DNA of 14,311 bases. It comes from Candidatus Omnitrophota bacterium. Lineage in GTDB: Bacteria; Omnitrophota; Koll11; Gygaellales; JAHJCI01. Below are positions 7,202-14,311 of the stretch, piece by piece (position 1 is the first letter of the stretch; every line of letters begins with the position of its first letter). The stretch covers positions 1 through 14,311 of the forward strand of contig JAUXFU010000002.1 of NCBI GenBank assembly GCA_030622705.1, written 5' to 3'. The position numbers were made by a program, and so were the translations under genes. The notes beneath the pieces were generated by a model. That model did not search any database. It saw only the letters and a program-made list of their open reading frames with translations, and had not been told where the DNA came from.

Positions 7202-7705
7202 TTACCTCACCCATCTTGCAACTAAATTACCGACACAATGAGAAACAACGATTATAAATAGAGCCAGCAGCATATGCTCTAAAATAAGTTTTATTGGGTT
7301 TTCCCGTTTAATCTTGGCAATATAAAAATTAACCAGGATAAGAAGCAACATCCCCCATCCAATAGAAACAAAAACAGCTATTTCTAAAGGGTACATCCAA
7401 AGAGGAATAACAAAGCTCAGGATAAAACCGCAAACTGAAACAAAGGTAAAAAAGGTGGTTAGCCAGATTTCCCTGTGTGTATGCTTAGCCCTTCCCTTCT
7501 CCAATTCTGCTTCCTCAGACAAATGTAGCCCTGCGGCATCAGCTAAGCCGTCAGCTATTGCTATAACAATAATTCCGGCAATCACTACTAACCTTGAGGA
7601 AGTAGCTGCATTCAAACCCACAATTATCCCTAAAGCGGTAATTACCCCTGAAGTCAAACCAAAAGAAATACCTGTAGTCAATTGATGCGAGTATCTTTGC
7701 TTCAT
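7202..7705 (-). CDS. Short VIT1/CCC1-family membrane protein (putative Fe/Mn transporter)
   Basis: 167 residues with five predicted transmembrane helices at about 12-31, 38-58, 82-102, 106-129 and 141-163. The first helix carries FGLTSGVITALGIIVGL, and the second ends with ADGLADAAGLHLSEEAE, both characteristic of the vacuolar iron transporter/CCC1 family. Family members move Fe2+ or Mn2+ across membranes. The loop between helices 2 and 3 is only about 22 residues (EEAELEKGRAKHTHRE) and lacks the long glutamate-rich cytoplasmic metal-binding helices of full-length VIT1, so the protein is about 60 residues shorter than typical. Starts at the ATG at 7705; no Shine-Dalgarno is seen. It lies between folD and metF, behind a repeat element. 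Iron supply to Fe-S enzymes is a possible link but not shown. Confidence 0.82.
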   Translation of the reverse strand: MKQRYSHQLTTGISFGLTSGVITALGIIVGLNAATSSRLVVIAGIIVIAIADGLADAAGLHLSEEAELEKGRAKHTHREIWLTTFFTFVSVCGFILSFVIPLWMYPLEIAVFVSIGWGMLLLILVNFYIAKIKRENPIKLILEHMLLALFIIVVSHCVGNLVARWVR

Positions 7706-7732
7706 TTATGTATTTTTAGTTACAAATTGCAA

Positions 7733-7856
7733 ACCCCGTTAGAGAACTTCGTTCTCTAATCCCACAGGGTTAGCCCTTTCTATACCTATTAAGGAAAAGG
7801 CTACCGGTCTGCGGCGGCGAAGAATTTAAACCACCGGCGGCTTTCTCTAACGGGGT
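7733..7856 (-). repeat. Terminal-inverted-repeat element, copy A (124 bp)
   Basis: Perfect 13-bp inverted termini: ACCCCGTTAGAGA at 7733-7745 and TCTCTAACGGGGT at 7844-7856. Next to one end is a perfect 9-bp hairpin, TTAGAGAAC (7739-7747) with GTTCTCTAA (7751-7759) and a 3-nt loop. That hairpin uses the same bases as the terminal arm, so the two pairings are mutually exclusive. A central imperfect hairpin joins TAGCC (7771-7775) to GGCTA (7799-7803). It shares sequence blocks with copy B (628-722). It occupies most of the folD-VIT gap and ends 27 bp before the VIT-like start codon. No coding frame inside. Confidence 0.8.
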
Positions 7857-7881
7857 AAAGCTTAAACAGAATGACAAAATA

Positions 7882-8772
7882 TCAGGATTGTTGAAATTTA
7901 ACTGCTTCTACCAGATTGCGCATCAGCATTGTAACGGTAAGCGGGCCTACCCCGCCGGGAACAGGCGTAATCCAGGCAGCACGCCTGGCTGCTTCCTTAA
8001 ATTCCACATCCCCAACAATCTTACCATCAAGGCGGTTCATCCCCACATCAACAACTATCGCATCACGCTTAACCCAATCACCCTTAATTAAACCTGCCTT
8101 GCCTGCGGCAACAATTAAAACCTCGGCCCTGCTTACATGCTCTTGCAGCCTTCCTGACCAAGAGGTTCCGATATGACAAACCGTAACTGTAGCAAACTCC
8201 TCTAACAATAGAAGCGCCAGTGGCTTGCCTACAATCTCGCTATGTCCGATAATTACCACCTCTTTCCCGTATAAATCCGTTTGTGTCTCCCGTAATAATT
8301 CCATAACCGCGGCCGGAGTACAAGGCAGGATCCGCCTCTTGCCAATGGTTCGACTTGGCTCACCACTGGTGCTTCGACTTGGCTCAGTACCAAAGAAAAT
8401 CTTACCCATATTTACCGGATGAACACCCTCTACATCCTTTTCCGGCAGGATAAAACTGCTCATCCTTTTGTAATCAATATGCGCCGGCAGAGGCATTTGC
8501 AAAATTATTCCGGCTACGCCATTATCCGCATTTAATCTCTGAACAAAATCTATTAATTCCTGTTCTTTTATACCCTGACTCAATTTATGGAAGTTATATT
8601 CTATACCCAAAATCTCAGCGGTTTTCTTCTGCGACCTAACATAAACCTCGACACCCGTATTCTCTCCTACCTGAATACTTGCCAATACCGGCTTTAATTT
8701 TAGCTCTTGTATCTGCTTCTTCAAACTTTCCTTAATTCTTGCCGCGACAGGCTTACCCTCTAATAATCTCAT
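7882..8772 (-). CDS. folD: Methylenetetrahydrofolate dehydrogenase, FolD family (cyclohydrolase residues altered)
   Basis: A 296-residue FolD oxidising or reducing methylene/methenyl-THF. Family marks: GIILQMPLP with Gln92, PEKDVEGVHP, Rossmann motif GHSEIVGKP (176-184) and TPVPGGVGPLTV near the C-terminus. The catalytic Lys of the YVxxK motif (human Lys56, E. coli Lys54) is Gln48 (YVRSQKK), and the folate-binding Asp (human Asp125, E. coli Asp121) is Glu115. The human NADP 2'-phosphate contacts Arg173 and Ser197 correspond to His177 and Ile201. Residues about 129-147 are an extra segment (TEPSRSTSGEPSRTIGK) encoded by a short repeat, absent from typical FolD, where the sequence passes directly from MGKLF-G to the PCTP motif. 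AAGGA precedes the ATG. The gene overlaps the 3' end of fchA by 20 bp. Probably a mainly monofunctional, NAD-linked dehydrogenase; this is inference. Confidence 0.92.
   Translation of the reverse strand: MRLLEGKPVAARIKESLKKQIQELKLKPVLASIQVGENTGVEVYVRSQKKTAEILGIEYNFHKLSQGIKEQELIDFVQRLNADNGVAGIILQMPLPAHIDYKRMSSFILPEKDVEGVHPVNMGKIFFGTEPSRSTSGEPSRTIGKRRILPCTPAAVMELLRETQTDLYGKEVVIIGHSEIVGKPLALLLLEEFATVTVCHIGTSWSGRLQEHVSRAEVLIVAAGKAGLIKGDWVKRDAIVVDVGMNRLDGKIVGDVEFKEAARRAAWITPVPGGVGPLTVTMLMRNLVEAVKFQQS
8347..8386 (-). repeat. Repeat insertion read in frame within folD
   Basis: TTCGACTTGGCTCA occurs twice exactly (8349-8362 and 8373-8386), 24 bp apart, and so in the same reading phase. The small palindrome CACCACTGGTG (8361-8371) lies between them. 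The translated copies give GEPSR and TEPSR. The TTCGAC...TCA core resembles the intergenic palindrome at 6257-6280. The segment adds roughly 18-19 residues to FolD without breaking the frame. Confidence 0.75.
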
Positions 8773-9313
8773 TTATCCTTACCTCTAAATTCTGCCTTGT
8801 TTTCCTTAAAAAACTTTTCTTTTTATTTAATTCCCCGGTTATTCTTTTTACCCGCGCTTTGTCTTTTAAATATTTTAGATTTATTCTCACGTTAAATACC
8901 GCGCTGGCAAATCCCGCCTCAAGCAAAATCGCGGCAACTGCCACATCACTGATTAAATTCGCATTCCCTTTCTTTACTAATGGCGGACATAATTTAATTG
9001 CCTCAAGGCAAAGCCTGCTTACCTGCAAGGGGACATTCAGGGCTTTACTTATATCTTTACTGTTAAAAGCTGCCACATCTAAATCTACTAATGCTAAAAA
9101 TCTCTTTCTTATTCTTTCTGACACAGACAGCATTCTGGTTAAATCTGCCCGATATCTTGCATATTCAGATTTACCGAGACTAAAATTAATAACCATACCA
9201 ATTAATGCCACCCCCATGGCCGCTGTCAATGCCGCTGCGGAACCTCCACCCGGAGCAGGTAATTTTGCCGCCAGATCATCTAAATACCTCTTAATAGATT
9301 TGTTGTAATACAT
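8753..9313 (-). CDS. fchA: Methenyltetrahydrofolate cyclohydrolase (FTCD family)
   Basis: Starting at the ATG at 9313 (MYYNKSIKRYLDDLAAK) the protein has 186 residues, near the usual length of FchA. An in-frame start at 9376 would overlap the end of fhs by 41 bp and add an atypical N-terminus, so the shorter form is preferred; GGAAG lies just upstream of it. The hallmark PAPGGGSAAAL, about 15 residues in, matches the formiminotransferase-cyclodeaminase/cyclohydrolase fold, an all-helical folate-binding family. It interconverts 10-formyl-THF and methenyl-THF, the step between Fhs and FolD. It begins 22 bp after fhs ends and overlaps folD by 20 bp, so the three are probably translationally coupled. 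The final 40 residues are Lys/Arg-rich and helical. Confidence 0.9.
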   Translation of the reverse strand: MYYNKSIKRYLDDLAAKLPAPGGGSAAALTAAMGVALIGMVINFSLGKSEYARYRADLTRMLSVSERIRKRFLALVDLDVAAFNSKDISKALNVPLQVSRLCLEAIKLCPPLVKKGNANLISDVAVAAILLEAGFASAVFNVRINLKYLKDKARVKRITGELNKKKSFLRKTRQNLEVRINEIIRG

Positions 9314-9335
9314 ATCTTCCGTTCGTTGGTTTAAA

Positions 9336-11030
9336 CTAGAACAACCCTGTAATTCTGCCGTCATCATCAATATCAATCCTCTCGCCCGCAGGATTACTGG
9401 GTAATCCAGGCATTGTCTGCATTAATCCGCAAAGAGGATACAAAAATCCGGCACCGACAGAAGCACGAATATCCCTTATCGGCAGGATAAAATTCATTGG
9501 TCTTCCAAAAAGCGCAGGGTCGTGCGATAAAGATAGCTGTGTCTTCGCCATACACACTGGTAATTTATCCCATCCGAATTTCCTAAAAAGAGAAATCTTC
9601 TGCTGAACGGCTAAAGAATACTCAACTGCGGATGCCCCATAAATCTTTGTGGCGATAATATTTATCTTTTCTTGTATCGGCATTTCCAAAGAGTAAAGAA
9701 AACTAAAATTATTCTCTTTATCCGACGCTTTTACTACTGCTTTAGCCAAATCAAGGCCGCCGTCTGAACCCATAGTGAATACCTCGCTTACCACACAATC
9801 CTCGACCCCAAAATCCTTTGCTTTTTTAATTATAAAATCTATCTCCTTGTCTGTATCGTTAGCGAATTTATTTATTGCTACGACTACAGGAATACCAAAA
9901 AACCGCAAATTCTCAATCTGTTTTTCCAGATTACAAATCCCCTCTTCTATCGCGGGGATATTTTCCTCAATCAAGCCCTCATCCAGCGGCTTACCCATAA
10001 CAACCTTAAACCTACCGCTATGCGCCTTTAGTGCCCGGACGGAACAAACCAAAACACAAGCATTGGGAATAAGTCCGCTGGTACGGCATTTTATATCAAA
10101 GAATTTCTCCGCCCCGCAGTCAGCACCAAACCCTGCCTCGGTAACAACAAACTCAGAAAGCCCAAGAGCAATCCGATCAGACAAAATAGAACTATTGCCG
10201 TGTGCAATATTTGCAAACGGACCGGCATGAATAAAGCAAGGGGTATTCTCGATAGTTTGAATAAAATTGGGCATTATTGCTTCCTTTAGAAGCGCGGTCA
10301 TACTGCCGGAAATTTTGATATCCTGGCAGGTTACCGGTTTACCGTCGAAATCATAAGCGAGAACAACCCGATTCAGGCGTCGATGTAAATCCGATAATCC
10401 GTCTGACAATGCCAGTATCGCCATTACCTCAGAAGCAACCGTTATATCAAAACCTGAATCGCGAGGTATCCCGTCCTTATTCGACCCTAGGCCAACTTTT
10501 ACATTACGCAGAAACCGGTCGCTTATATCAACCACGCGGCGCCACATTATCGTATCAGGATTTATCCTTAATTTATTACCTTTGTATATAGAATTATCTA
10601 AATACGCGGCCGCAAGATTATGAACGATGCCAATCGCGTGAGTATCCCCGGTAAAATGAAAATTGAGGCTCTCCATCGGAATAACCTGAGAATATCCGCC
10701 TCCGGCAGCCCCCCCCTTAGTACCAAAAACAGGCCCTAACGATGGCTGCCTGATACAAACACAAGTAAGCTTTCCTAATTTATTTAAGGCCATGGAAAGA
10801 CCAATTGAGGTTACCGTTTTTCCTTCCCCCAGAGGCGTAGGGGTAATCGCGGTAACCAAGATATACTTTCCCCGAGGATTATTTTTGATTTTATCTAGAA
10901 TAGACAAATCGATCTTGGCAATAAACTTACCATAAGGAATAAGATAATCTTTATCGATATGTAATTTCCCGGCGATTTCTTCTATCGGTTTAATCTGCGC
11001 CTTCTGGGCAATCTCTAAGTTCGATAACAT
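9336..11030 (-). CDS. fhs: Formate-tetrahydrofolate ligase
   Basis: A 564-residue ATP-dependent ligase joining formate to THF to give 10-formyl-THF, the entry step of the methyl branch. Length matches the family (about 557-560). The P-loop TPTPLGEGKT is at 63-72, followed by the signature RQPSLGPVFGTKGGAAGGGYSQ starting at about residue 94 (described in parts: PSLGP, then KGGAAGGG) and NFHFTGDTHAI, all strongly conserved. The C-terminus contains the MPGLPSNPAG folate-site motif. The ATG at 11030 starts the canonical MLSNLEIAQ sequence; no Shine-Dalgarno is seen and no clear promoter was found in the 37-bp gap to yraN, so it may be transcribed from the housekeeping block. First gene of the fhs-fchA-folD series. 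Confidence 0.97.
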   Translation of the reverse strand: MLSNLEIAQKAQIKPIEEIAGKLHIDKDYLIPYGKFIAKIDLSILDKIKNNPRGKYILVTAITPTPLGEGKTVTSIGLSMALNKLGKLTCVCIRQPSLGPVFGTKGGAAGGGYSQVIPMESLNFHFTGDTHAIGIVHNLAAAYLDNSIYKGNKLRINPDTIMWRRVVDISDRFLRNVKVGLGSNKDGIPRDSGFDITVASEVMAILALSDGLSDLHRRLNRVVLAYDFDGKPVTCQDIKISGSMTALLKEAIMPNFIQTIENTPCFIHAGPFANIAHGNSSILSDRIALGLSEFVVTEAGFGADCGAEKFFDIKCRTSGLIPNACVLVCSVRALKAHSGRFKVVMGKPLDEGLIEENIPAIEEGICNLEKQIENLRFFGIPVVVAINKFANDTDKEIDFIIKKAKDFGVEDCVVSEVFTMGSDGGLDLAKAVVKASDKENNFSFLYSLEMPIQEKINIIATKIYGASAVEYSLAVQQKISLFRKFGWDKLPVCMAKTQLSLSHDPALFGRPMNFILPIRDIRASVGAGFLYPLCGLMQTMPGLPSNPAGERIDIDDDGRITGLF

Positions 11031-11067
11031 TGTTTTTATTTAATGAATTTTTAAATCAACTCATCTC

Positions 11068-11448
11068 TTAATAAAAATAACGGTAATCCAGATCAAAGGC
11101 ATTTTTGACCAGTTTTATCTCCGGTCGCATATCAAGATAGGAAATCGAAATTACATCAAAGCGGGCCGATGAATTCAAAAGTTTGTTCTGTTTGAGAAAC
11201 AACAAAGCAGCCTGAGAAATTTTTCTCTGTTTGGAATCAGTTACGGCTTCCACGGGCTGTCCGAATCTCCGGGATCTGCGTGACTTTACCTCTATAAAAC
11301 AAATAGTCTTTTTATCCCTGGCAATAATATCAATCTGCCCTAAACTATTACGGTAATTTGTGATGATTTTAGCGTAACCTCTTCTCTTAAGGAAATTAAC
11401 CGCCTCTTGTTCGCCCCAGCGGCCTAATTCTATAGTTGCTTTAGACAT
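11068..11448 (-). CDS. yraN: YraN/UPF0102 family nuclease-fold protein
   Basis: From the ATG at 11448 it has 126 residues, near the family's 115-130. A GTG two codons upstream is an alternative. The N-terminal GRWGEQEAVNFLKRRGY and the PD-(D/E)XK-like core are visible: Asp40 in GQIDIIARD, then Glu53 and Lys55 in FIEVKSRR. This is a predicted endonuclease-like fold; its cellular role is not established. The rplS-rnhB-yraN order is a common bacterial arrangement, which supports the call. The gap to rnhB is 54 bp, in which nothing was seen. Confidence 0.9.
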   Translation of the reverse strand: MSKATIELGRWGEQEAVNFLKRRGYAKIITNYRNSLGQIDIIARDKKTICFIEVKSRRSRRFGQPVEAVTDSKQRKISQAALLFLKQNKLLNSSARFDVISISYLDMRPEIKLVKNAFDLDYRYFY

Positions 11449-11502
11449 AACCACTCATCTACTTACTACTTTATCTTTAATCCGTGATTAAAATCTGAAG
11501 TT

Positions 11503-12108
11503 TTAATAGGTATAAGAGAAACTCAAACGGTGAATCGAACACGGACCAAATTGTTTCAGGGCATTACGGTGAAAAGACGTCGGATAACCTTTATGCCTCA
11601 GGAATCCATACTGCGGCCAAACTCTGTCATATAAAGACATTATTCGGTCACGGCTTACCTTGGATAAGATAGAGGCAGAGGCGATGGTCTTTGATTTTTC
11701 ATCGCCCTTAATGATATTAAACACAGGATAATCTAAGATCCTTAATTTGACGTCTCCGTCAACCAGAATACATATTTTTTTATCATTCAGTTTCTTCAAT
11801 AGAGAAAATATTGCCTTTTCCATACACAAACCCGCAGCGACTCTAATATTCAACGCATCAATCATCTTTTCATCGACCACACCTAAAGCAAATTTAGATT
11901 TCTGTATAATCTCTAAAAATGCATTCTCTCTTTGATTCGCGCTAAGTTTCTTAGAATCATCGATACGATTTTTAAACCGGGCTGCCTTAAGACATACTGC
12001 TGCTGCCACTACCGGACCGGCTAATGGGCCGCGTCCAACTTCATCCACTCCGATAACCGTACTAAATCCCCGCTTTTTAAACTTTTTTTCTATCGTGAAA
12101 TCTGCCAT
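11503..12108 (-). CDS. rnhB: Ribonuclease HII
   Basis: 201 residues. Cleaves RNA in RNA/DNA hybrids and excises misincorporated ribonucleotides. The four metal-binding carboxylates are in place: Asp22 and Glu23 in GVDEVGRGPLAGPVV, Asp117 in ILVDGD and Asp136 in KGDEKSK, equivalent to E. coli Asp16, Glu17, Asp108 and Asp126. ASASILSKVSRDR and YGFLRHKGYPT are further family signatures. Its ATG overlaps the rplS stop by one base (TAATG), indicating translational coupling. Length is normal for the family. Confidence 0.96.
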   Translation of the reverse strand: MADFTIEKKFKKRGFSTVIGVDEVGRGPLAGPVVAAAVCLKAARFKNRIDDSKKLSANQRENAFLEIIQKSKFALGVVDEKMIDALNIRVAAGLCMEKAIFSLLKKLNDKKICILVDGDVKLRILDYPVFNIIKGDEKSKTIASASILSKVSRDRIMSLYDRVWPQYGFLRHKGYPTSFHRNALKQFGPCSIHRLSFSYTY

Positions 12109-12440
12109 TAAACCCTGGTTGCCGCCTTGCCTATTCTTCCCCTTAAATAATATAGCTTTGCCCGGCGGGCTTTACTCCGACGGTTGATTTCAATGCGTTC
12201 GATCCGCGGCGAATAAGTAGGAAACACACGCTCTACGCCTTCACCATAAGAAATCTTTCTTACGGTAAAACTGCTCCTTACCCCACTGCCTTTTTTAGCA
12301 ATCACTATGCCTTCAAAGGGATGAAGCCGCACTTTATCCCCTTCAAGAATTTTACTCATAACCTTAACTGTATCACCAACTCGAAAATCAGGAATTTCTT
12401 TCTTCGTATATTCTTGCTCAACAAATTTTATCTTATCCAT
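12108..12440 (-). CDS. rplS: 50S ribosomal protein L19
   Basis: 110 residues, close to the usual 115. The signature [34 protein letters not shown] and the basic C-terminus [21 protein letters not shown] are unmistakable. L19 is a structural protein at the 30S/50S interface. GGAGAAGGAGAG lies just upstream of the ATG as a purine-rich ribosome site. It follows trmD by 20 bp, the normal bacterial trmD-rplS order; rpsP and rimM, which usually precede trmD, are not here. Confidence 0.97.
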   Translation of the reverse strand: MDKIKFVEQEYTKKEIPDFRVGDTVKVMSKILEGDKVRLHPFEGIVIAKKGSGVRSSFTVRKISYGEGVERVFPTYSPRIERIEINRRSKARRAKLYYLRGRIGKAATRV

Positions 12441-12460
12441 CTCTCCTTCTCCTTTTCAGC

Positions 12461-13150
12461 CTACCTTAAAAGGTCTGCTCTTCTTTGTTTAGTAATCTTT
12501 ATTGACTGTTTACTGCGCCACTGCTCAATCTTCTTATGATTCCCGGACAAAAGCACAGAAGGCACTTTCAATCCCCTGTAATTTGCCGGCCTTGTATATT
12601 GGGAATACTCTAATAAATTACCTTCAAAAGATTCAGAAAGCAAGGATTTCTTTTCCCCCAGGACCCCGGGAATTAACCGAATTACGCAGTCAACAACCAC
12701 GGCTGCCGGGAGTTCTCCTCCGGTAAGAACATAATCACCAATCGATATCTCTTCGTTAACTAAAGATTTCCTTACCCGCTCGTCTACTCCCTCATAATGC
12801 CCGCAGATAAAGATTAGATGTTTATATTTCGACAACCTCTTGGCTAAACGCTGCCGGAATGTTTTTCCTCGCGGGCTCAATAAAATAACCTTTCTGCTCT
12901 TTGACCACCGGGCTTTAGTCTGCCCATATATAAACTCAACTGTATTAAAAATAGGTTCAATACGCATTACCATACCCGGGCCTCCGCCAAAAGGACGATC
13001 ATCAACCTTATGATGCTTATCAACAGAGAAATCCCGCAGGTCATGAACAAAAATATCCACCCTTCCTTTTGCCTGCGCTCGCTTAATTATCGATTCATTC
13101 AGAATCGGAGCGAACATCCGGGGAAAAATAGTAAGAATATCAATACGCAT
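12461..13150 (-). CDS. trmD: tRNA (guanine-37-N1) methyltransferase
   Basis: 229 residues, normal for a TrmD without C-terminal extension. It methylates G37 next to the anticodon using S-adenosylmethionine, preventing frameshifting. DDRPFGGGPGMVM (50-62) is the family signature. The trefoil-knot SAM loops are at 91-95 (LSPRG), 115-125 (ICGHYEGVDER) and 136-149 (SIGDYVLTGGELPA); Arg158 matches E. coli Arg154. The catalytic base, E. coli Asp169 in EDSF, is Glu173 here (SESF), a conservative change. The C-terminal YTRP and VLLSGNH motifs are intact. The gene starts at the ATG at 13150, with a candidate promoter just upstream. Confidence 0.96.
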   Translation of the reverse strand: MRIDILTIFPRMFAPILNESIIKRAQAKGRVDIFVHDLRDFSVDKHHKVDDRPFGGGPGMVMRIEPIFNTVEFIYGQTKARWSKSRKVILLSPRGKTFRQRLAKRLSKYKHLIFICGHYEGVDERVRKSLVNEEISIGDYVLTGGELPAAVVVDCVIRLIPGVLGEKKSLLSESFEGNLLEYSQYTRPANYRGLKVPSVLLSGNHKKIEQWRSKQSIKITKQRRADLLR

Positions 13151-13172
13151 AGTAATATAGTAGCAAATAAAT

Positions 13173-13200
13173 AATATAGAAAGATACTTTTAAATTACAA
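13173..13200 (-). promoter_or_regulatory. Candidate sigma70-type promoter before trmD
   Basis: On the minus strand TTGTAA (13195-13200) and TATATT (13173-13178) are 16 bp apart, matching -35 and -10 consensus at 4/6 and 5/6 positions. The leader to the trmD ATG would be only about 15 nt. The region is AT-rich, so a chance match is possible. Confidence 0.35.
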
Positions 13201-13204
13201 TACA

Positions 13205-13261
13205 CAAATTACAAATTATCCCCCGCATTCTTTTAGATTGCGGCGGATAATTTGTAATTTG
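13205..13261. repeat. 57-bp hairpin in the tgt-trmD gap
   Basis: Perfect 17-bp inverted arms, CAAATTACAAATTATCC (13205-13221) and its complement at 13245-13261, with an inner CCGCA/TGCGG stem (13223-13227 and 13239-13243). On the minus strand it lies 24 nt after the tgt stop, but no T-run follows it in that direction, so it is not a standard intrinsic terminator. The CAAATT motif is repeated nearby (13263-13270), suggesting a simple dispersed repeat. Confidence 0.7.
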
Positions 13262-13285
13262 GAATTTGTGATTTTTTTATTCTCT

Positions 13286-14311
<1,026 letters not shown>

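Noticed and set aside
8347..8386. CRISPR-like short direct repeats in folD
   Set aside because: Only two 14-bp copies with a 10-bp spacer, inside an intact coding frame; there are no cas genes and no array.
8739..9308. 189-codon plus-strand open frame
   Set aside because: It lies antisense to fchA, whose protein has clear family motifs; the plus-strand translation is low-complexity and matches nothing recognisable.
9314..9376. Longer fchA N-terminus starting at 9376
   Set aside because: It would overlap the coding end of fhs, and the added residues (MILMMTAELQGCSS) do not resemble FchA N-termini.
9775..10230. 151-codon plus-strand open frame
   Set aside because: It is antisense to the highly conserved fhs gene and rich in Ser/Ile as expected for a shadow frame.

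Overview
This is a bacterial chromosomal window in which every supported gene lies on the minus strand, so the biological reading order runs from the right edge to the left. It joins a translation and nucleic-acid housekeeping block (tgt, trmD, rplS, rnhB, yraN) to most of the carbonyl-independent part of a bacterial Wood-Ljungdahl pathway: formate-THF ligase (fhs), methenyl-THF cyclohydrolase (fchA), methylene-THF dehydrogenase (folD), methylene-THF reductase (metF) and the acetyl-CoA synthase subunit (acsB). Three less obvious genes are interleaved: a short VIT-family membrane protein, a BioD-like/DRTGG ATPase related to the regulatory N-terminus of phosphotransacetylase, and a pyridine-nucleotide FAD oxidoreductase. 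A membrane-anchored TPR protein and the start of a PolA-type 5' nuclease close the left end. The folate branch plus bacterial-type AcsB suggests an anaerobic acetogen-like or autotrophic bacterium. The repeat-rich intergenic style and moderate GC would fit an uncultured candidate phylum such as Omnitrophota, but that placement is a weak inference.

Layout, right to left. tgt (cut by the right edge, its N-terminus missing) is followed by a 57-bp hairpin and a possible promoter. Then comes tightly packed trmD-rplS-rnhB-yraN, and after 37 bp fhs-fchA-folD. A 124-bp inverted-repeat element separates folD from the VIT-like gene. metF, the DRTGG ATPase, the flavoprotein and acsB follow with gaps of 1 to about 60 bp. 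After the TPR gene comes a 351-bp gene-free stretch holding a second copy of the inverted-repeat element, then polA.

How the genes work together: Fhs, FchA, FolD and MetF would carry formate to methyl-THF, and AcsB would join a methyl group, CO and CoA. CO dehydrogenase, the corrinoid iron-sulfur protein, methyltransferase and MetV are not in this window and must be encoded elsewhere if the pathway is complete. The most notable sequence-level observations concern FolD. Its cyclohydrolase lysine is Gln and its folate-binding Asp is Glu, while a dedicated cyclohydrolase gene overlaps it. Both residues that contact the NADP 2'-phosphate in the human enzyme are replaced, which suggests NAD use. 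In addition, folD and tgt both carry small repeat sequences read through in frame as extra surface-loop residues. Two related inverted-repeat elements sit 25 and 27 bp in front of start codons and could be mobile repeats or structured leaders.

No CRISPR array, tRNA, rRNA, phage gene or transposase gene was seen.
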